Shown: in pieces, positions 31,558 through 44,400 of the stretch
Layout of the letters: every line of letters starts with the position of its first letter
How positions within the stretch are numbered: the stretch's first letter is position 1
Origin: Salvia splendens
Lineage: Eukaryota > Streptophyta > Magnoliopsida > Lamiales > Lamiaceae
DNA: 64,000 nt
Direction: 5' to 3'
NCBI RefSeq assembly: GCF_004379255.2
Contig: NC_056033.1
Span: 6,924,172-6,988,171, forward strand
Notes under the pieces: model-generated
The model's database searches: none
Told to the model about the DNA's origin: nothing
The model's input: the letters and a program-made list of their open reading frames with translations, nothing else
Position numbers and translations under genes: made by a program

Positions 31558-33420
31558 TCAGTAGGAAGTCTTGAACGGCTTGTACGTCTTGAGATCCGAC
31601 ACAACTCCGGCGAAAGACCCGACGGCGGCGGCGATTGATATGACGAGACAGGCGGCGCTCAGCATCTGCAGGCATATCCACCTTGAGCTCCACTTCGGAA
31701 TCTTCTTCTGCACAATGTACATCTCCACCGGGAAGTAGACGGTCAGCGGCCAGAATCCGAAGGCGCCGAGGATCCCGACGACGTCGTTGAAGAACGGCAT
31801 GAGCATCGAGATGACGGTGGTGAGCATCACGAACGCGCTTCTCCAGACGAGGCGGAACACGGTGACCTTGTAGCGGAAGCCGGGGATGGGGAGAGTGATT
31901 TCTCGGCCGATGAGCTTGCTGTCGGGGAACCACTCCGTCGCCGTCTTCTCCACGAAGGCGAACAGAGGCTGGCAGTACACCTGGTACGCGCCGATGAGGT
32001 GTATCACGATCGCGGCGTTGGCGATGTCGAGGAGCCAGTACGGGTTGTAGAACCCGAATCCGGTGAGGAGGTTACCCGGGGAGAGGTCGCCGAAGGCTGC
32101 GTACCCGAAGCAGCCGCAGAGCATGTAGAAAACGGTGGTGACCGCTACACTTAGCAGCGTCGCGTTCTTCATCGTCTTGTACTCCGACGGCGGCGATTTT
32201 ATCGTGTCCTGATTCAAATTAAACGATGATTTTTTAGTAATTGATGACTGAATCGTGGATCGGAGAAGGTGAAATGCTGAAATTCAAGTACCTGAATCTC
32301 GATTAGGATTAAGGAGTAGGAGTAAGCGAAGGCTATGGCGCCGAGAGCTTGGAAGCTTCTCCAGATCTTCTGTGTTTCGTCGATTGTTTGAACTCCGACG
32401 ACTGTTCCGATGCTGATTCCGGTCATACTCCCCATCACCTTCCCCGATTCTGATCAGAAAACGGAAATGCTGCTAATTAATTGACTAATTAACTAATAAA
32501 ATAAATTAGGGTTTCAAATTGGGGGAAAATTGAAAATCACCTGCAACTTTCCCGATGCCAAGGCCTAAACCGATGGTGGAGTAAGTGAAGGACATGACGG
32601 CGGCGACGATGGAGAGCCACCATATCTGATCGAAATCGGGAATTTGTGAGAAGATGATCTCCATAACACCAAACGCAATCATGTAAGGATTGCTCGAAAC
32701 TCTGCAAGGACTCGCGTCGCCTTTGCTGTGGAAGCAATTTGACCTCTCAACCGCCCTGTTCCATTCACATTCACATCAACACTCCAAAAAAAACAGAAAT
32801 GCACGAATCCGCACAGTTCACACTTACATCATGCTTATAGATGCAGCAATGGTGTAACCGATCGCAACTCCAAACAGATTCATGTACTGGACCGCTCCAC
32901 ATACCTTCACTTGAAAACCACCTGAAAAGTAAAAAAAAAATTACAAAAATTACAAAATCGCCTCAACGAAGACGAAGCAGTCAACTTTTTCACATTTTAT
33001 TTACCGAGATTGGACCTAACGGCGTCCATGTAGGTGTAGTTTCGTTTGCCGTTATCCGGATCGCCAGTCCGGTAGCACGTGGAGAGAAGGACGGAAGTGT
33101 AATACGTAACGAAAGCAAACAGCAGCATAACGGTCGGACCGGCAACCCAACCCAGCTGCGCCGTGGCCCAAGCCAACGACAGAACTCCCGAGCCGATAAC
33201 CGCCGTTATGATATGAGCGCTCGCCGTCCAAACAGAGCCTATCCAAAACAAAAAACAAAAAAAAAGTTAAAAAGGAAAATTAAAATTTAAAACCAGCTGC
33301 CGGAAAATGGAGGAAATTAATGAGCTCACCAGTCCGTTTGATGCGACCGTCGTCGTCGTAGCACTTGGAGCCGACCTGCGGCGGCACATTCACCGCTACG
33401 GTATGATTCTCATGACTCAT
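31558..33420 (-). CDS. AAP: amino acid permease, AAP3-like, 6 exons
   Basis: Proton-coupled amino acid importer of the AAP branch (Aa_trans family), expected in the plasma membrane. Exons: 33420-33330, 33238-33005, 32921-32828, 32755-32541, 32449-32292, 32208-31558. All junctions are GT-AG and join in frame to 1443 nt, 480 aa, a normal AAP length. Signature stretches are KRTGSVWTASAHIITAVIGS, GKRNYTYMDAVRSNLGG, SNCFHSKGD, KIWRSFQALGAIAFAYSYS, GYAAFGDLSPGNLLTGFGF and the C-terminal SDLKTYKPFKTSY. About eleven hydrophobic segments are visible. The wording of the loop GDLSPGN and of YCQPLFAF is closest to AAP3 as I remember it; sub-type is less sure than family. No broken frame. A TATA-like site and a possible distal leader exon lie upstream. 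Confidence 0.95.
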
Positions 33421-33660
33421 CTTCTAGTTTTTTTTTTATTTTGTCCGAGCAGAAACGATAAGATTAAAATTAGAACTTGAACTGAACTGAGAGAGATTTA
33501 TGTGTAGAAGCTGAGGGATTTAAATGAGGAATTGAATGCCTCTCAGAAAACTTCGTTTTCGCGCCAGTGCAGTTAAACGGAAACACGCACACACTTTTCA
33601 AGGGTGTGTTTAATTTTGAATTGAATTCCCAGATGAATTTTTGGCCATGCTGAAGCAGGC

Positions 33661-33670
33661 TATTTATAAG
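33661..33670 (-). promoter_or_regulatory. TATA-like box upstream of the permease
   Basis: CTTATAAATA on the minus strand, about 240 bp before the ATG. Confidence 0.45.
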
Positions 33671-34514
33671 AGAAGAAAATACAAGGAAGCGCGTTCCAGT
33701 CAAACTCTGGCCCCACCGCTGGACTTAAATCGATAGAGATGTCAAAATATACTCAAACTCTCAGACGACATCAATTCTCCGTTAAATATAGAGGGTTGTT
33801 ATTATAAAAAATTCTACGTCAGATAAATTTTTCAATTAGATTAGTCCACGGTCTAGACTGACATTATTATTATTAATTGTGTATATGAAGAGGTGGGTTT
33901 AGAAAATTGTAGGAGCTATACATGGCTTTTGCGTAACGATTCACACCATATATCCGATATTCGAGATGGATTTACTTGTCGTGTTGTACTTAATTTTAAT
34001 GGTATGGTTTGTGTGTGCAATGTCAGATAGGAGATGGGCTTTGATAACAGATAGTCAATGCAAAATTTTCTTGAAAGTTAGGATCAAGAGATCAAACATT
34101 AAATGAAAGGAGCTAGTGGTAAACAATGTTAAAGGGAGGTTGGAATTAATGCGGTTAATTAGTTGAGAATAGAAGCTTGTTATTAATTATTCCTTGCTAA
34201 TAATGTGGAATTAATTGAAATGTTACCCAAGTGTGGAAAGAATAATCATGAAATTAATTTGTAGCCATATAATTAAGAAAATGATTGAGTAGTTTAGTCC
34301 TTCTTCTTCTACTTGGACATGACTCAAATGTTGACAAGAAAAATAAATGTTGACAAGAACCAGACACAAAAGCAACATGATGTAATAATATTTGGTAGGA
34401 GTATAAAATATAGTAGTACTTCAAAGAAATGCAATTTTCTTGATTTCTAGCACAATCCTAGAGAAGAAAACATAGGATTGTTATGAATTCATGAAGAGAA
34501 ATGAGGGTTCTTAC

Positions 34515-34632
34515 CGTCATTGTAAGATATTGTTTCTGCTCTGATAAATGAATAGGAAATGAAAATAGAGACTTATTTGAGTTTTTGATGAGGGTATGAA
34601 ATTTTGGTGAGATTGTAGCAATATATATACAA
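34515..34632 (-). other. possible distal promoter and leader exon of the permease
   Basis: On the minus strand a TATA-like GTATATATAT (34621-34630) is followed by a leader-like sequence and CAATGACG|GTAAGAAC, a strong donor at 34514/34515. This lies 1.1 kb upstream of the permease ATG in the same direction, so it could be an alternative first exon. Only transcript data can decide. Confidence 0.3.
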
Positions 34633-34639
34633 AAAGGGA

Positions 34640-36840
34640 AGGTGTGGGTGAAAATTATATTTTATTATGTCTCTTTTAATGAGAACCTTTGAATTGTAAT
34701 AATTTGCACACTATGGCTTCTCAATTCTCATCCATCCCTTTTCATCAACAAAGGGAATAGGGTTCTTATTTCATGTTAATCATGGATGCTAGCTTTGGTT
34801 TGGGTATATATTAATGTGTATAAGCAATTAAGACACCTATCACTTATCAGTCAAACAATTTATTTGGAAGTGGGGTTAGAATATCTGGTCCATATAAGGC
34901 AAACCATGTTCTATTTTGTTCTCTATTGTATTTTTATTCTATATTAGTGGTTGTGTATATAATGATGGTGATATTGTTATACTATAAGCTACAATTTGAT
35001 AGAGAAATGAAATTGCAAATTCAAGTTAGAGAATAAAGATTTGTTATTTTGTTTCATTGGAGTAATATTTTTTGGACAGCAATTGCCTTAGATGGAGGGA
35101 CAATCAAATTTAAATCGTTCTTGCATTGTTGGTTAGTATGAGGAAGGAGAGGATGTTATTTCACAATTTTAAAGTTGATTTATTACCCCAATTATTAAGA
35201 AATATGTTTATAATTATGTGCGTTTTAAAGAAAATAGTACTCCGCTATATTTTAATGTTTCTAAATAAACTTGGAGTGCATGAGTATTACAAGAATAAAG
35301 AAGGAAATAACATGTTATGAATGTATAAAGAATATTTTTACTTGAGTAAATGAGACGTATTATAAGTTCGTCAACTAAATTTTGTTGACATGCAGATGTC
35401 TTTATATTGACATTTATACCATAGATTATTAATATAGTTAGCAGTTCAATTAGCAAATAAATAGTTAGCAATCAGTTATCAAAACGGCACAACCAATAAA
35501 TAAATAATGGCAAGTCACCAACAATGGTACAAGAATACATTGTAAAATAATCGTGAAAATAATTTTTTCCAATTAATGGATTTGAAATGAAGACAATTTT
35601 TTTGCCCATCATTTCTTTTTTTTTCCCAATTAAAAATGATTAATTGAGGAATCTAAAGAAATTGTAAGAAATGCAAAAGGAATAATTCATTTTAGAGACT
35701 CCAACTTGGCGTACATAATTGAAATCATTTTTAGCGATGCTTGAAGTAGGAGAACATTCCTTCTTTACGCTTATACATAAGGCCTAAGCAATACTTTTGA
35801 ACTGGACGAAAAATAGTACTCCATCTTTAATCAACAACATTCACTTCAAAAGAAAACAAATCAGAAAAAAACCAAGCAATACCTTACGTAATTTTTTTAT
35901 ATACTTTTTTCTAACAAAAAATATTGGCCGAATATGGTTTTTTTGGTTTACAAAAATTTGGCCGAATAAGGTTTTTCTAACAAAAACATTTGGCCGAAAA
36001 ATTTGGGATTATTAATATGACAGTGATATAACTTCGGTAGAACCAAATTAGACAGGATTAGTGATGAATTTACATAGTATACATCTTTGAACATGTAAGA
36101 TATTTTACATTTAAAATTAATTTATGAATGTCAATTAATTTAAACTAAATTAATATATTACATCTTTTAAAAATAATATACAAAAAGTATAATTTTTTCC
36201 AGATTAAATAGTGCATATTTACGGAAAAGATCAACCTTTTAATTCAGTATGTATATAATTATCATCAATTAATCAAACTGTAAATTATGTGGATTTATCA
36301 TAAATATTTCATGTAACCTCTTTCTCATTGCTATAAAATACTAATAAAATTAATTGAAATAAAATCGATTTGATTTGATAAAGAATTAAGGGGAGTATAT
36401 ACGTATAAATTATGTACATTTATCTAGACTTGTTTGTTAACAAGCTTGCTTTTAACAAAAGTATTAAGTGATTATGTAAGAAGTACTTTATTCTTACAGC
36501 CCCGGTTCTTGGAAAAATATCTAACCTTTTATGTTGAATAGAGAAATTATTGGCGGTAAGCTCTTGATTTTTGACCAAACCACTAATAACATGAGATTCT
36601 AAAGGTGGTAATCAGGAATAAATTATATAGGTAATAGATAGTGTAGAAATTAATCTTGTTAACACCCCTGCATATCAGAGCAAGACAAATGTAATGATGT
36701 CTTGTAATGAAAATTGACATGAAATTTGTTCTCCATTACTCTCTTTTGTCCTCTAAGCTTAATACTTACTCTATTTTTCTTAGACAAGGCACAAAAGTAT
36801 TAGTAGTTTTATTAAAAAAAAGCTCAAACTACTAATGAAA
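34640..36840. other. intergenic, short tandem words at 35925-36008
   Basis: AT-rich. At 35925-36008 the phrase TTTGGCCGAATAAGG with TTTTCTAACAAAAA recurs about three times at 30-40 bp spacing. No gene seen. Confidence 0.45.
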
Positions 36841-36845
36841 AAGAG

Positions 36846-36968
36846 TATATATAAGCTCAACAAACTAGCTAGTCACCAAAGATCCAAAACCAACAACAAA
36901 CAAGAAAACACTTCCCTAAAAGTCTAAGCATGCCAATGGACTCCCTCAGTAAAATCAAAAGCACTTAA
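36846..36968 (+). other. orphan promoter-like segment with a 12-codon ORF
   Basis: TATATATAAGC (36846-36856) is followed by about 75 bases that look like a plant 5' leader (CA-rich, ACAACAAACAAG), then ATGCCAATGG at 36930 and a 12-aa frame MPMDSLSKIKST ending at 36968. No longer frame follows. It may be a decapitated gene start, a short-peptide gene or a non-coding RNA promoter. Confidence 0.3.
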
Positions 36969-38329
36969 AATAAGAAACAAACTAAATCTTAACAGAAAAA
37001 GAAAAAAAAGAAAAAGGATAACAATATACACATGAAGTTGCGCTCATTATGCTAGTATCCATGAATGCAAAATGGTATTTTTTTTCTAATGTAAATACAA
37101 TAATTAAAATAGTCACTATAAATTTCAATGTCCATTTTTCATAACATCCATCTAAAACATCGCTTTAGATTCTAGAAAGTTTTAGTAATATATGTTTTCA
37201 ATGCTGTATAATGGATAGCGATATGAATTAATTGTAAAATTTTGGCAATGTTTTAATAAATATCCCATTCTCTTTCCAAAAAAATACTACATTCAAATCA
37301 AAATGATTATATTAAATTGATAAATTACAACCACAAATAAATTAGATATAGAAATCAAAAGAGAAAGAAAAAAATTGACATGAATTAGTACTTTGACATG
37401 ATAATGTTAATATACATGTTATAAGATGCCAATTTGAAATGAATTTAGTATCACATATTATCGTGTATGTGTATAGAATTATTATTGTAACATATAATTG
37501 AAAGAATTTTACAACTTTTTTAGAGAGAATTTTGGCAACTTGACAACAATAATTTGATCAAGCTTTAGGTTGTCATTATTATGAAAAGAACAAAAGAATA
37601 AACTCAATTTAATTGGAAGTATATATTCTATGCAGAGAAAATTGAAAGTTCCCTCTTATCTTGAGTTTGTGATTATAAACAAACACACAGATTATTCTTT
37701 TTGGAAATTTCCTTAAAATGTTTCAATCTCCTTTGCTTTTAAAACCACCAGTCAAACCAAAATTATAGTAGCTTGGAAGTTTTATTTTCCTACTTTGATT
37801 TTTTATACTCTCTAATTGTTAAAAATAAATATTTATAGAGATACATATTTTAATGCACAATTAGTCTAATAGAATTAGATAGAAAGAAAAAAATATTGTT
37901 ATTGCAAATGAGTCCCACATTATTAAGAAGAAAACATTTTCCAAATAAAAAATCCATAATTTTAAGAGATGGATTAAAATAAAACTAGTTTATATTTTTA
38001 AGGAAGAGGGAGTAGATATACACATAAAGTCCATAAACTCTCAATCAATAGTAACATGTATACACATTTTCCCTTTAGAAACAGTTAATTTTGTCTTATT
38101 TCATAAAACAAAAGATTCTTTTCTTAGTTATCCAAACTATGCATACTCGCATTTTATTGGTTACCCTTTCTTTGCGATTTTTAATAAAAAAAATAAAAAT
38201 AAATAAAACTAATAATAATGATGATGAGTTATTCACCTATAAATTATTGAATTTATTAGAATTATAAATATACTCATTCCAATAATTATTTACATCTAAC
38301 ATCCTCAGTTAAAATCTAATGAATAATAT
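36969..38329. other. intergenic, nothing recognised
   Basis: AT-rich without frames, repeats or element ends that I can support. Confidence 0.5.
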
Positions 38330-38413
38330 TATTCCCTCTATCCTATTTTAGCAGTCCTTGTTTACCATTTTTTGATGTCCAATTTTAAGAGTCACGCTTT
38401 AAATATTTCATAA

Positions 38414-38640
38414 GAGTGTCCACAATAAGGAGCCGTGGCTCCCGCCCGAGGACATGGCTGGCCGCGACTCCCTATAGGGGTGGAAACGATGGGGCGTGGC
38501 GCGCCGACTACTCGGCGGGGCCGCGACTGTGGGAGAAGGGCTTGGGCGCAGGCCACGGCGCCGTGAGCCACAGCGAGGACATGGCTGTGGGAGAGGGGGG
38601 CGGCGGTGGGAGGCAGCTTGTCTAACTATTGTGGACATCC
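38414..38640. mobile_element. Harbinger-type MITE, TAA target duplication, nested
   Basis: GAGTGTCCACAATAAGG and CTATTGTGGACATCC are inverted, with TAA at 38411-38413 and 38641-38643. The 227-bp GC-rich interior contains GGAGCCGTGGCTC-like words as in the 10454-11248 element, so they are related. Frames inside are chance products of GC-rich sequence. Confidence 0.85.
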
Positions 38641-38730
38641 TAAATGGTAATAGGCCCAACATTTTATTAACTATGTTCCTCTCACATTTTATTATAAAAC
38701 TAATATATAAAAGTAGGATACAATATCTAC

Positions 38731-38964
38731 TATTCCCCCCGTTCCAACTAAGTTGAGTCGTATTCCTTTTTTGAATGTCTCAACAAAGTGAGTAATTTCC
38801 TTTTTCTGACAAAAAACAAAACATCCAATTAGTCTTATTTTATTCCATCACCTACTTTACTCTCTTTATTCTTCCTACTTTATTCCTTTCTCATATTTTT
38901 AACACAATTTCTTAACCTCTGTGCCCAAAAGTTTTATACCAATTTAGTTGGGACGGATAGAGTA
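38731..38964. mobile_element. inner Stowaway MITE
   Basis: TATTCCCCCCGTTCCAACTAAG at the left and CTTAGTTGG-related TTAGTTGGGACGGATAGAGTA at the right are complementary. The length is 234 bp, inserted in the outer MITE. Confidence 0.8.
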
Positions 38965-39051
38965 TCTTTTTTCACCAACTTCTATTCATATTTCTTAAAA
39001 CTTGTGCGAACTGAAATGAGACTCCTAAAGTGAGACGAAGAGAGTAGGTAA

Positions 39052-39236
39052 TACTCCCTCCGCCCCATAAAAATAAGACACTTAAAACAACACAGGTTCT
39101 TATATATAGTTGGTAGTGAGGAATGAGGTCTTCCTTGTTAGAGAGAAAAAAAAATACCGAAAATAAAGTAGATTATTTTTATAGAGAAAATTAAAATGGA
39201 ATCAGTATCATGTTTGTGGGACGAAGGGACTCAGTA
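39052..39236. mobile_element. Stowaway MITE
   Basis: TACTCCCTCCGCCCCATAAA and TTTGTGGGACGAAGGGACTCAGTA-like right end, 185 bp, bounded by TA, directly beside the nested cluster. Confidence 0.75.
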
Positions 39237-39423
39237 TATAAATATTAATAATATAACTATTAAATTAAAATGTACCGAGAGAAATTATTTTCTTAAAATA
39301 GTGTGCACGTTCGAGAATCAAACCCACCATATGCGATAGTCAATTAAAGGTGTTTTGTAGGCGTAGCTGAAATAATTGACTACAACAATTTTGTTTTATA
39401 TTTTCAGGGTCTTGTTAGGTTTA

Positions 39424-40113
39424 GATTTTTTAGCTTAATTGAGAATTGAGATGCATTTTCAGCCACTCATTTTGAAATGTCAACTACAAGTAGATTATAT
39501 CAACTAAGGGTATTATCGTCATTTCATTTCAATAGCCAGAATATCAAATGTCAACAACTCGTATTAAAATGTCAACAACTAAAAAAATTATTTTTTTATT
39601 TTTTTAAAATTTTTTTAAAAAAAATTTAATTTTTTTTTTAATTTTTTTAATTTTCACGCGATGTCAACTACGATGTGTAGCCTGCACATCAAATGTCAAT
39701 AGCCCTGCACATCAAATGTCAATAGCCTGCACATCAAATGTCAACAGCTTATAGTTGATATTATATGTGTATAGGTGATATGAATCATATACGTAGTTGA
39801 CATTATATATGTGCAGTTGACATGAATTGTATATGTAGTTGACATTATATGTGTGTAGTTGACATGAATTGTATATGTAGTTGACAAAAAAAATAAAAAT
39901 AATAAAAAAATAAAAAATCAAAAAAAAAATTTAATTTTTTTAAAAAAAATAAAAAAAATATTTATTAAATAAAATGTATGATGAAATTACCATTCTGCCC
40001 TTTCACAATTAATTAATGTAAAAATATTTTCCATGTGGTAAATTCTGGACCACTCATTTAATAAAAATGAGTGGCTAATAATGCATCTCAATTCTCAATT
40101 AGGCTAAAAAATC
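39424..40113. mobile_element. foldback/MITE-like element with 50-bp inverted ends and TTGAC-rich repeats
   Basis: GATTTTTTAGCTTAATTGAG... (39424-39473) reappears as its complement at about 40064-40113 with few changes, so the ends pair over about 50 bp. Inside are homopolymer-rich blocks, three copies of TGCACATCAAATGTCAA (39685-39743) and a run of about 40-bp units with GTTGACATTATATGTG/GTTGACATGAATTGTA (39745-39885). I could not find matching target duplications. The 69-aa frame here is a repeat artefact. Confidence 0.65.
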
Positions 40114-40644
40114 TCAATTGATCACAACCCTATATTTTCATTTGTTGTAGTATAAAACTCTATTTCTGCCTTTTGTTGTTTACTTTAGTATAATACAGAT
40201 TAAATCAGAGTTTGTTTGAATTATTATTGATTAGCGACGCCTCACAATTGAGGAAATCAGGTTGCGGATCAATCCGACCAGCCACAGGAATTCTCTACTA
40301 CTTTATACAAGGTTTGAGCTTTTACATTGACTTGCTCCGAATAAATCCTAAAAAATAGATTTTAAATCATGTCTTTCTATTTTAATTGTGTTTATAAAAT
40401 AAATAATTTTTATATTAACTTTTATTATGCTATTATTTTCAATATGATACTATTATTTTTAAATTTTATATTAATATAATGTAAGTTTAAAATATTTTTT
40501 GTACAAATTAAATAGTTTAGGATTTAATTCAATAATCACTCGTTTATTTTGGATATTAGATTTATAGATATATAAAACAGTAATAACACAATCATATATT
40601 TCGGTTTACCACTATTAATATTTTATTACTCCATAATTTAATTT

Positions 40645-40925
40645 CACTACCAAAAAAACTTATCTTTTAAGAACAAAAATATTAAGATCCAATTATTAGT
40701 GTTTCAAAATTTTTAAAAATAACCATAATTTAGGATGCAAAAGAAAGCGTCTCTAAGTTGAGAGCAAATTATCTTAATCTTTTACTTTTTTAGGACGCTT
40801 CTGTTTTTGTCCTTTAATTTTAGTTGGGACACTAACAATAGTGACACTTTAAGAAGCGTTGGTGGTATAATTCGACACACAAACTAGCGTCCTTAATAAC
40901 ATTAAAAAATGCCTTTTATAATGTC
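40645..40925. mobile_element. possible CACTA element end with subterminal repeats
   Basis: CACTACCAAAAAAACTTATC at 40645 matches the CACTA terminal pattern. The next 280 bp contain AAGCGT/ACGCTT words in both directions (40748, 40797, 40855, 40889), as in CACTA subterminal regions. No matching right end found. Confidence 0.4.
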
Positions 40926-41280
40926 ATTGCGTTAATGGTAACACATGTTAACAAAGATATAGTAGTAATACATAACACATATACTCATTTGATATCTGTC
41001 TAATGTCACAGTTTTGATCAAATGGAGTGCGTTTTAATGCTCAGTATGTAGCGTGAAATACTACGCTATTATGTTTTTAATTACTCAAACACATTATTTA
41101 GTTCATGAATTTGTGTCAAGTAACTGTCACTTTGATTTTTCTAAAACCTAATAAAGATGATTAGGTAGGTTTTCTCATCTTTGCCTACACACTTTATATC
41201 AATTCAACCAAAATAAAATAGTACGGAGTACTAACATTTATCGTGCTTCTTCAAAAGTTAAAATTGTGACACTTCTAAAA

Positions 41281-41463
41281 TACTCCCTCCGTCCCGCACT
41301 ACTCGCACCTTTTCTTTTGGACACAGAGATTAAGGAATGAGTGATAGACAAAGTCAACAATTACGGCTGTAGGTATAAATTGTTACTAAAAATGGAAAGA
41401 GTGCAAATAACTTGAGACGCCCAGAAAGGAAATAAGTGCAAGTAGTGCGGGACGGAGGGAGTA
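41281..41463. mobile_element. Stowaway MITE, well preserved
   Basis: TACTCCCTCCGTCCCGCACT and the complement AGTGCGGGACGGAGGGAGTA form near-perfect 28-bp ends around 183 bp. Confidence 0.9.
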
Positions 41464-44400
41464 ATATTTTAATTATATTTTTGGTGAAGCCGCGAATAGT
41501 CGCAGATCTTGAAAAGCAAGAGTTTGAAAACATTGATAATCAATATTAAAAGGTTGTGGGATGAAATTTATTTCAAGTCGTTTCAGTTTAAGGAAGTTAG
41601 TTTGACATATATATGGACAAGAAGTATTAAATGCAACATGATTGTTGAAAATCTTGTTTATCTGCATTGAAATTCTCAATTTGCTTCTACAAATTGACTC
41701 AAGTAGAGTAAATAATGTTGATTTGTCAGAAAATTAGGTAGGAGTATATAAATTCACCTGTCCAAACTCCAAAATTTGTAGTGGCTCGTTTTTCAAATAG
41801 TAATGATTTTGTACAATCAAAAAGTTTATATTATTAGTAATTCAATGTATTAATTATATATTAAAATAATAAATATAGTTAGTGAACAAGTTAAAAGGAC
41901 TTGATTAGTCTTTAGCCTTATTTTCAAATTTTTTTATATTTGAATTGCCTCTATATTGTTTTTTAAATTTAAATTAAAGTATACATTAATTACATTTATG
42001 GTTCTGAAAAAGTAAAAAATTTATACACAAATCATTAATATATGATCAAAATGTTATACACATTCCATGTACGCTCATATATTATAATTAAATGTATAAA
42101 TAGACCTATTTTTTCTCATATAAACCAATTTTTGGTTGTACAAAATTTGATCACATAGATTTATTTTTCAAAAGGTAACATAAAACAATTTTTCCTAATA
42201 AAATAAAGAGAAAATATAATTATACAAGGTGTGATTGTTTTTGAGAAAAAAATTAAGTACTATATAGTATAAAAAGATTTTTTTTATGAGAAGTGAAATA
42301 CTCAATCTAAACAGGAGCACACGGCCCACACATGCTCGACCTAAACTTGGGCTCTAACACCCGGGCTAAACAGGCTCGATACTAACCTAAGCTGTAATAT
42401 CAAAGTAAGGGTTCGATGATACACACATAAACCGTTGAACTCAAAATTAGTTATCTTTATTAGGCCATGTCCTTGTACTAGTAGAATTGAGGTACCATTT
42501 GTGTATCATTTGCAACTTTACATAATTTCGGCATGGGATGGTTTTCATCCCATTTTTTACTAAACCTATATGGTAGTCGATGAATTCGATTTTATATCAG
42601 ATTTGTAGGATATTGAAGCACGAAAATAGTGGGAAGATCGATAAAATGAGAAAGATAAGAAGCATGTAATGGGAGTATATTGAATTTTAATTTGAATTTA
42701 TATAAAATTCGTTAATAATTAATCATGAGTTGATAGAGCACGTAATTAGACTATCTGAATAAGTGATATTACCATGTAAGTTCTTATAATCTCAATAATA
42801 CTGCCAAAATTTACTCAATTTATATGGTAGGACAATGTGATTGGGTTTATGTAAAAAAAAAATTATATGACCATATATGTGTATTACGTGACTATTTCAA
42901 CCAATCATAATATTTTGTCACATGACCAATTTAAAACCTTTTCGGTGACTAATCCAATTAAAAGGGTAAAGATAATAGCCTTTAATTTGATGTACACCAA
43001 TACTTCCATGTGAGGTCTGGTGAAGTATATTATTCACCTGCTTTTCAGTATAATTCGAAGGCCAAAATCAATGAGCATTAAGAAATTGAGTACTACACTA
43101 TTCATTTACCCGCATTTATAATGTTTTATTATTTTTAATTATAACCTCCTATAAATTGTTTTATGAGTAAACAAAAATTACATATTTAAATAAACAAAAA
43201 TACACATTTAAAATAAGAATATTAATTTTAAATGGAATAAATTAAAGTTAAATTTTTTAAAGAGAAAAAAGAAAAAAATGTGAAGGTGCGAAGAATTAAG
43301 TGTGGAATCGGCATATTCACATATGAATAAAAGTCAGATTTTTTAATTTAAAAACATAAAATAATAAAGCAACATCACATGTCGCACGTTATTGGGCTGT
43401 TAAATCGTGCTCAAGCGTGCATACACCTAGCCTTGCAACATCGTGCCCACACCTAAGAGCATCCAAGCACGCGTTAGTTATTACTCAGCTCAAATTTTTA
43501 TTATGTTATATCTAAGTCTATTAAACATTATTTTGTAAATAAAATTTTATACATTAAAGATTATCATAGCATAAAAAGAGAAATAAATGTAGAGTTATGT
43601 TGTAATATATGTCACACATGACAGATACTGGCATACTACAATAATGTTCAACTTGGAAAAATCCACCCTTCACTTATTTATTGCTACTACTATTCATTAT
43701 GTGTTTCTTATAATATATGGAGTATTTCACATAAGGGTATATGAAGACAAATGATACAATGTCACATAAATACACATGTACCTATATATCACGCACAAAA
43801 TCATAGTCTAGTTTTTATTGCATTCTGGGACAAGAACTGTTGCACAGTATTAGTCAATGTGAACGCAGTCTTTTGTTTTCTTTTGACAATTGTGTTAATA
43901 CCTAATAGTATTATTTCCTGCCTCATTATTGATAGTTCATGACCTCATATAAACGATTACGTGCGACAGTTTTGGTCCAAATAAATAATTCTAGCTAGCT
44001 AGTAACGTGTTCTCTAATCTTATGATTTATTTGACAAATTTGTAGACCTAAGTTAAATAGTCTGCCCATACTAGACAAAGTAATTTAATTGTAAAGAACT
44101 TGTGAAAAAAGTAAAACTGCCAATATTAGTGTGAAATGGGTGTGCATCCACATTCATCAACGAGACAAAAAATTAAATCTTGCCCGAATGCTTTTCTCAA
44201 CTCAACTAAACAACTAAAAATACATAATTTAAAATTTAACAAAAAAACACGTATGAAAAAAATGAAATTTACATTTAAAAATTTATAATAAATCTAATTT
44301 TAGAACACAAAATACAAAATTATTTGTTTTAATAAAAGATAAATGTTATCTACTTTATCTGTATGCTTATACATATAACGTGAAATCAATCCGTGTTTAA

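Larger units (their letters stand above)
38330..39046. mobile_element. outer Stowaway-type MITE, interrupted twice
   Basis: The left end TATTCCCTCTATCCTATTTTAG and right end GTGAGACGAAGAGAGTA are Stowaway-like. The interior text resumes across two insertions: 38411-38643 (Harbinger type) and 38731-38964 (second Stowaway). Removing both leaves a roughly 250-bp MITE of normal size. Confidence 0.7.
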
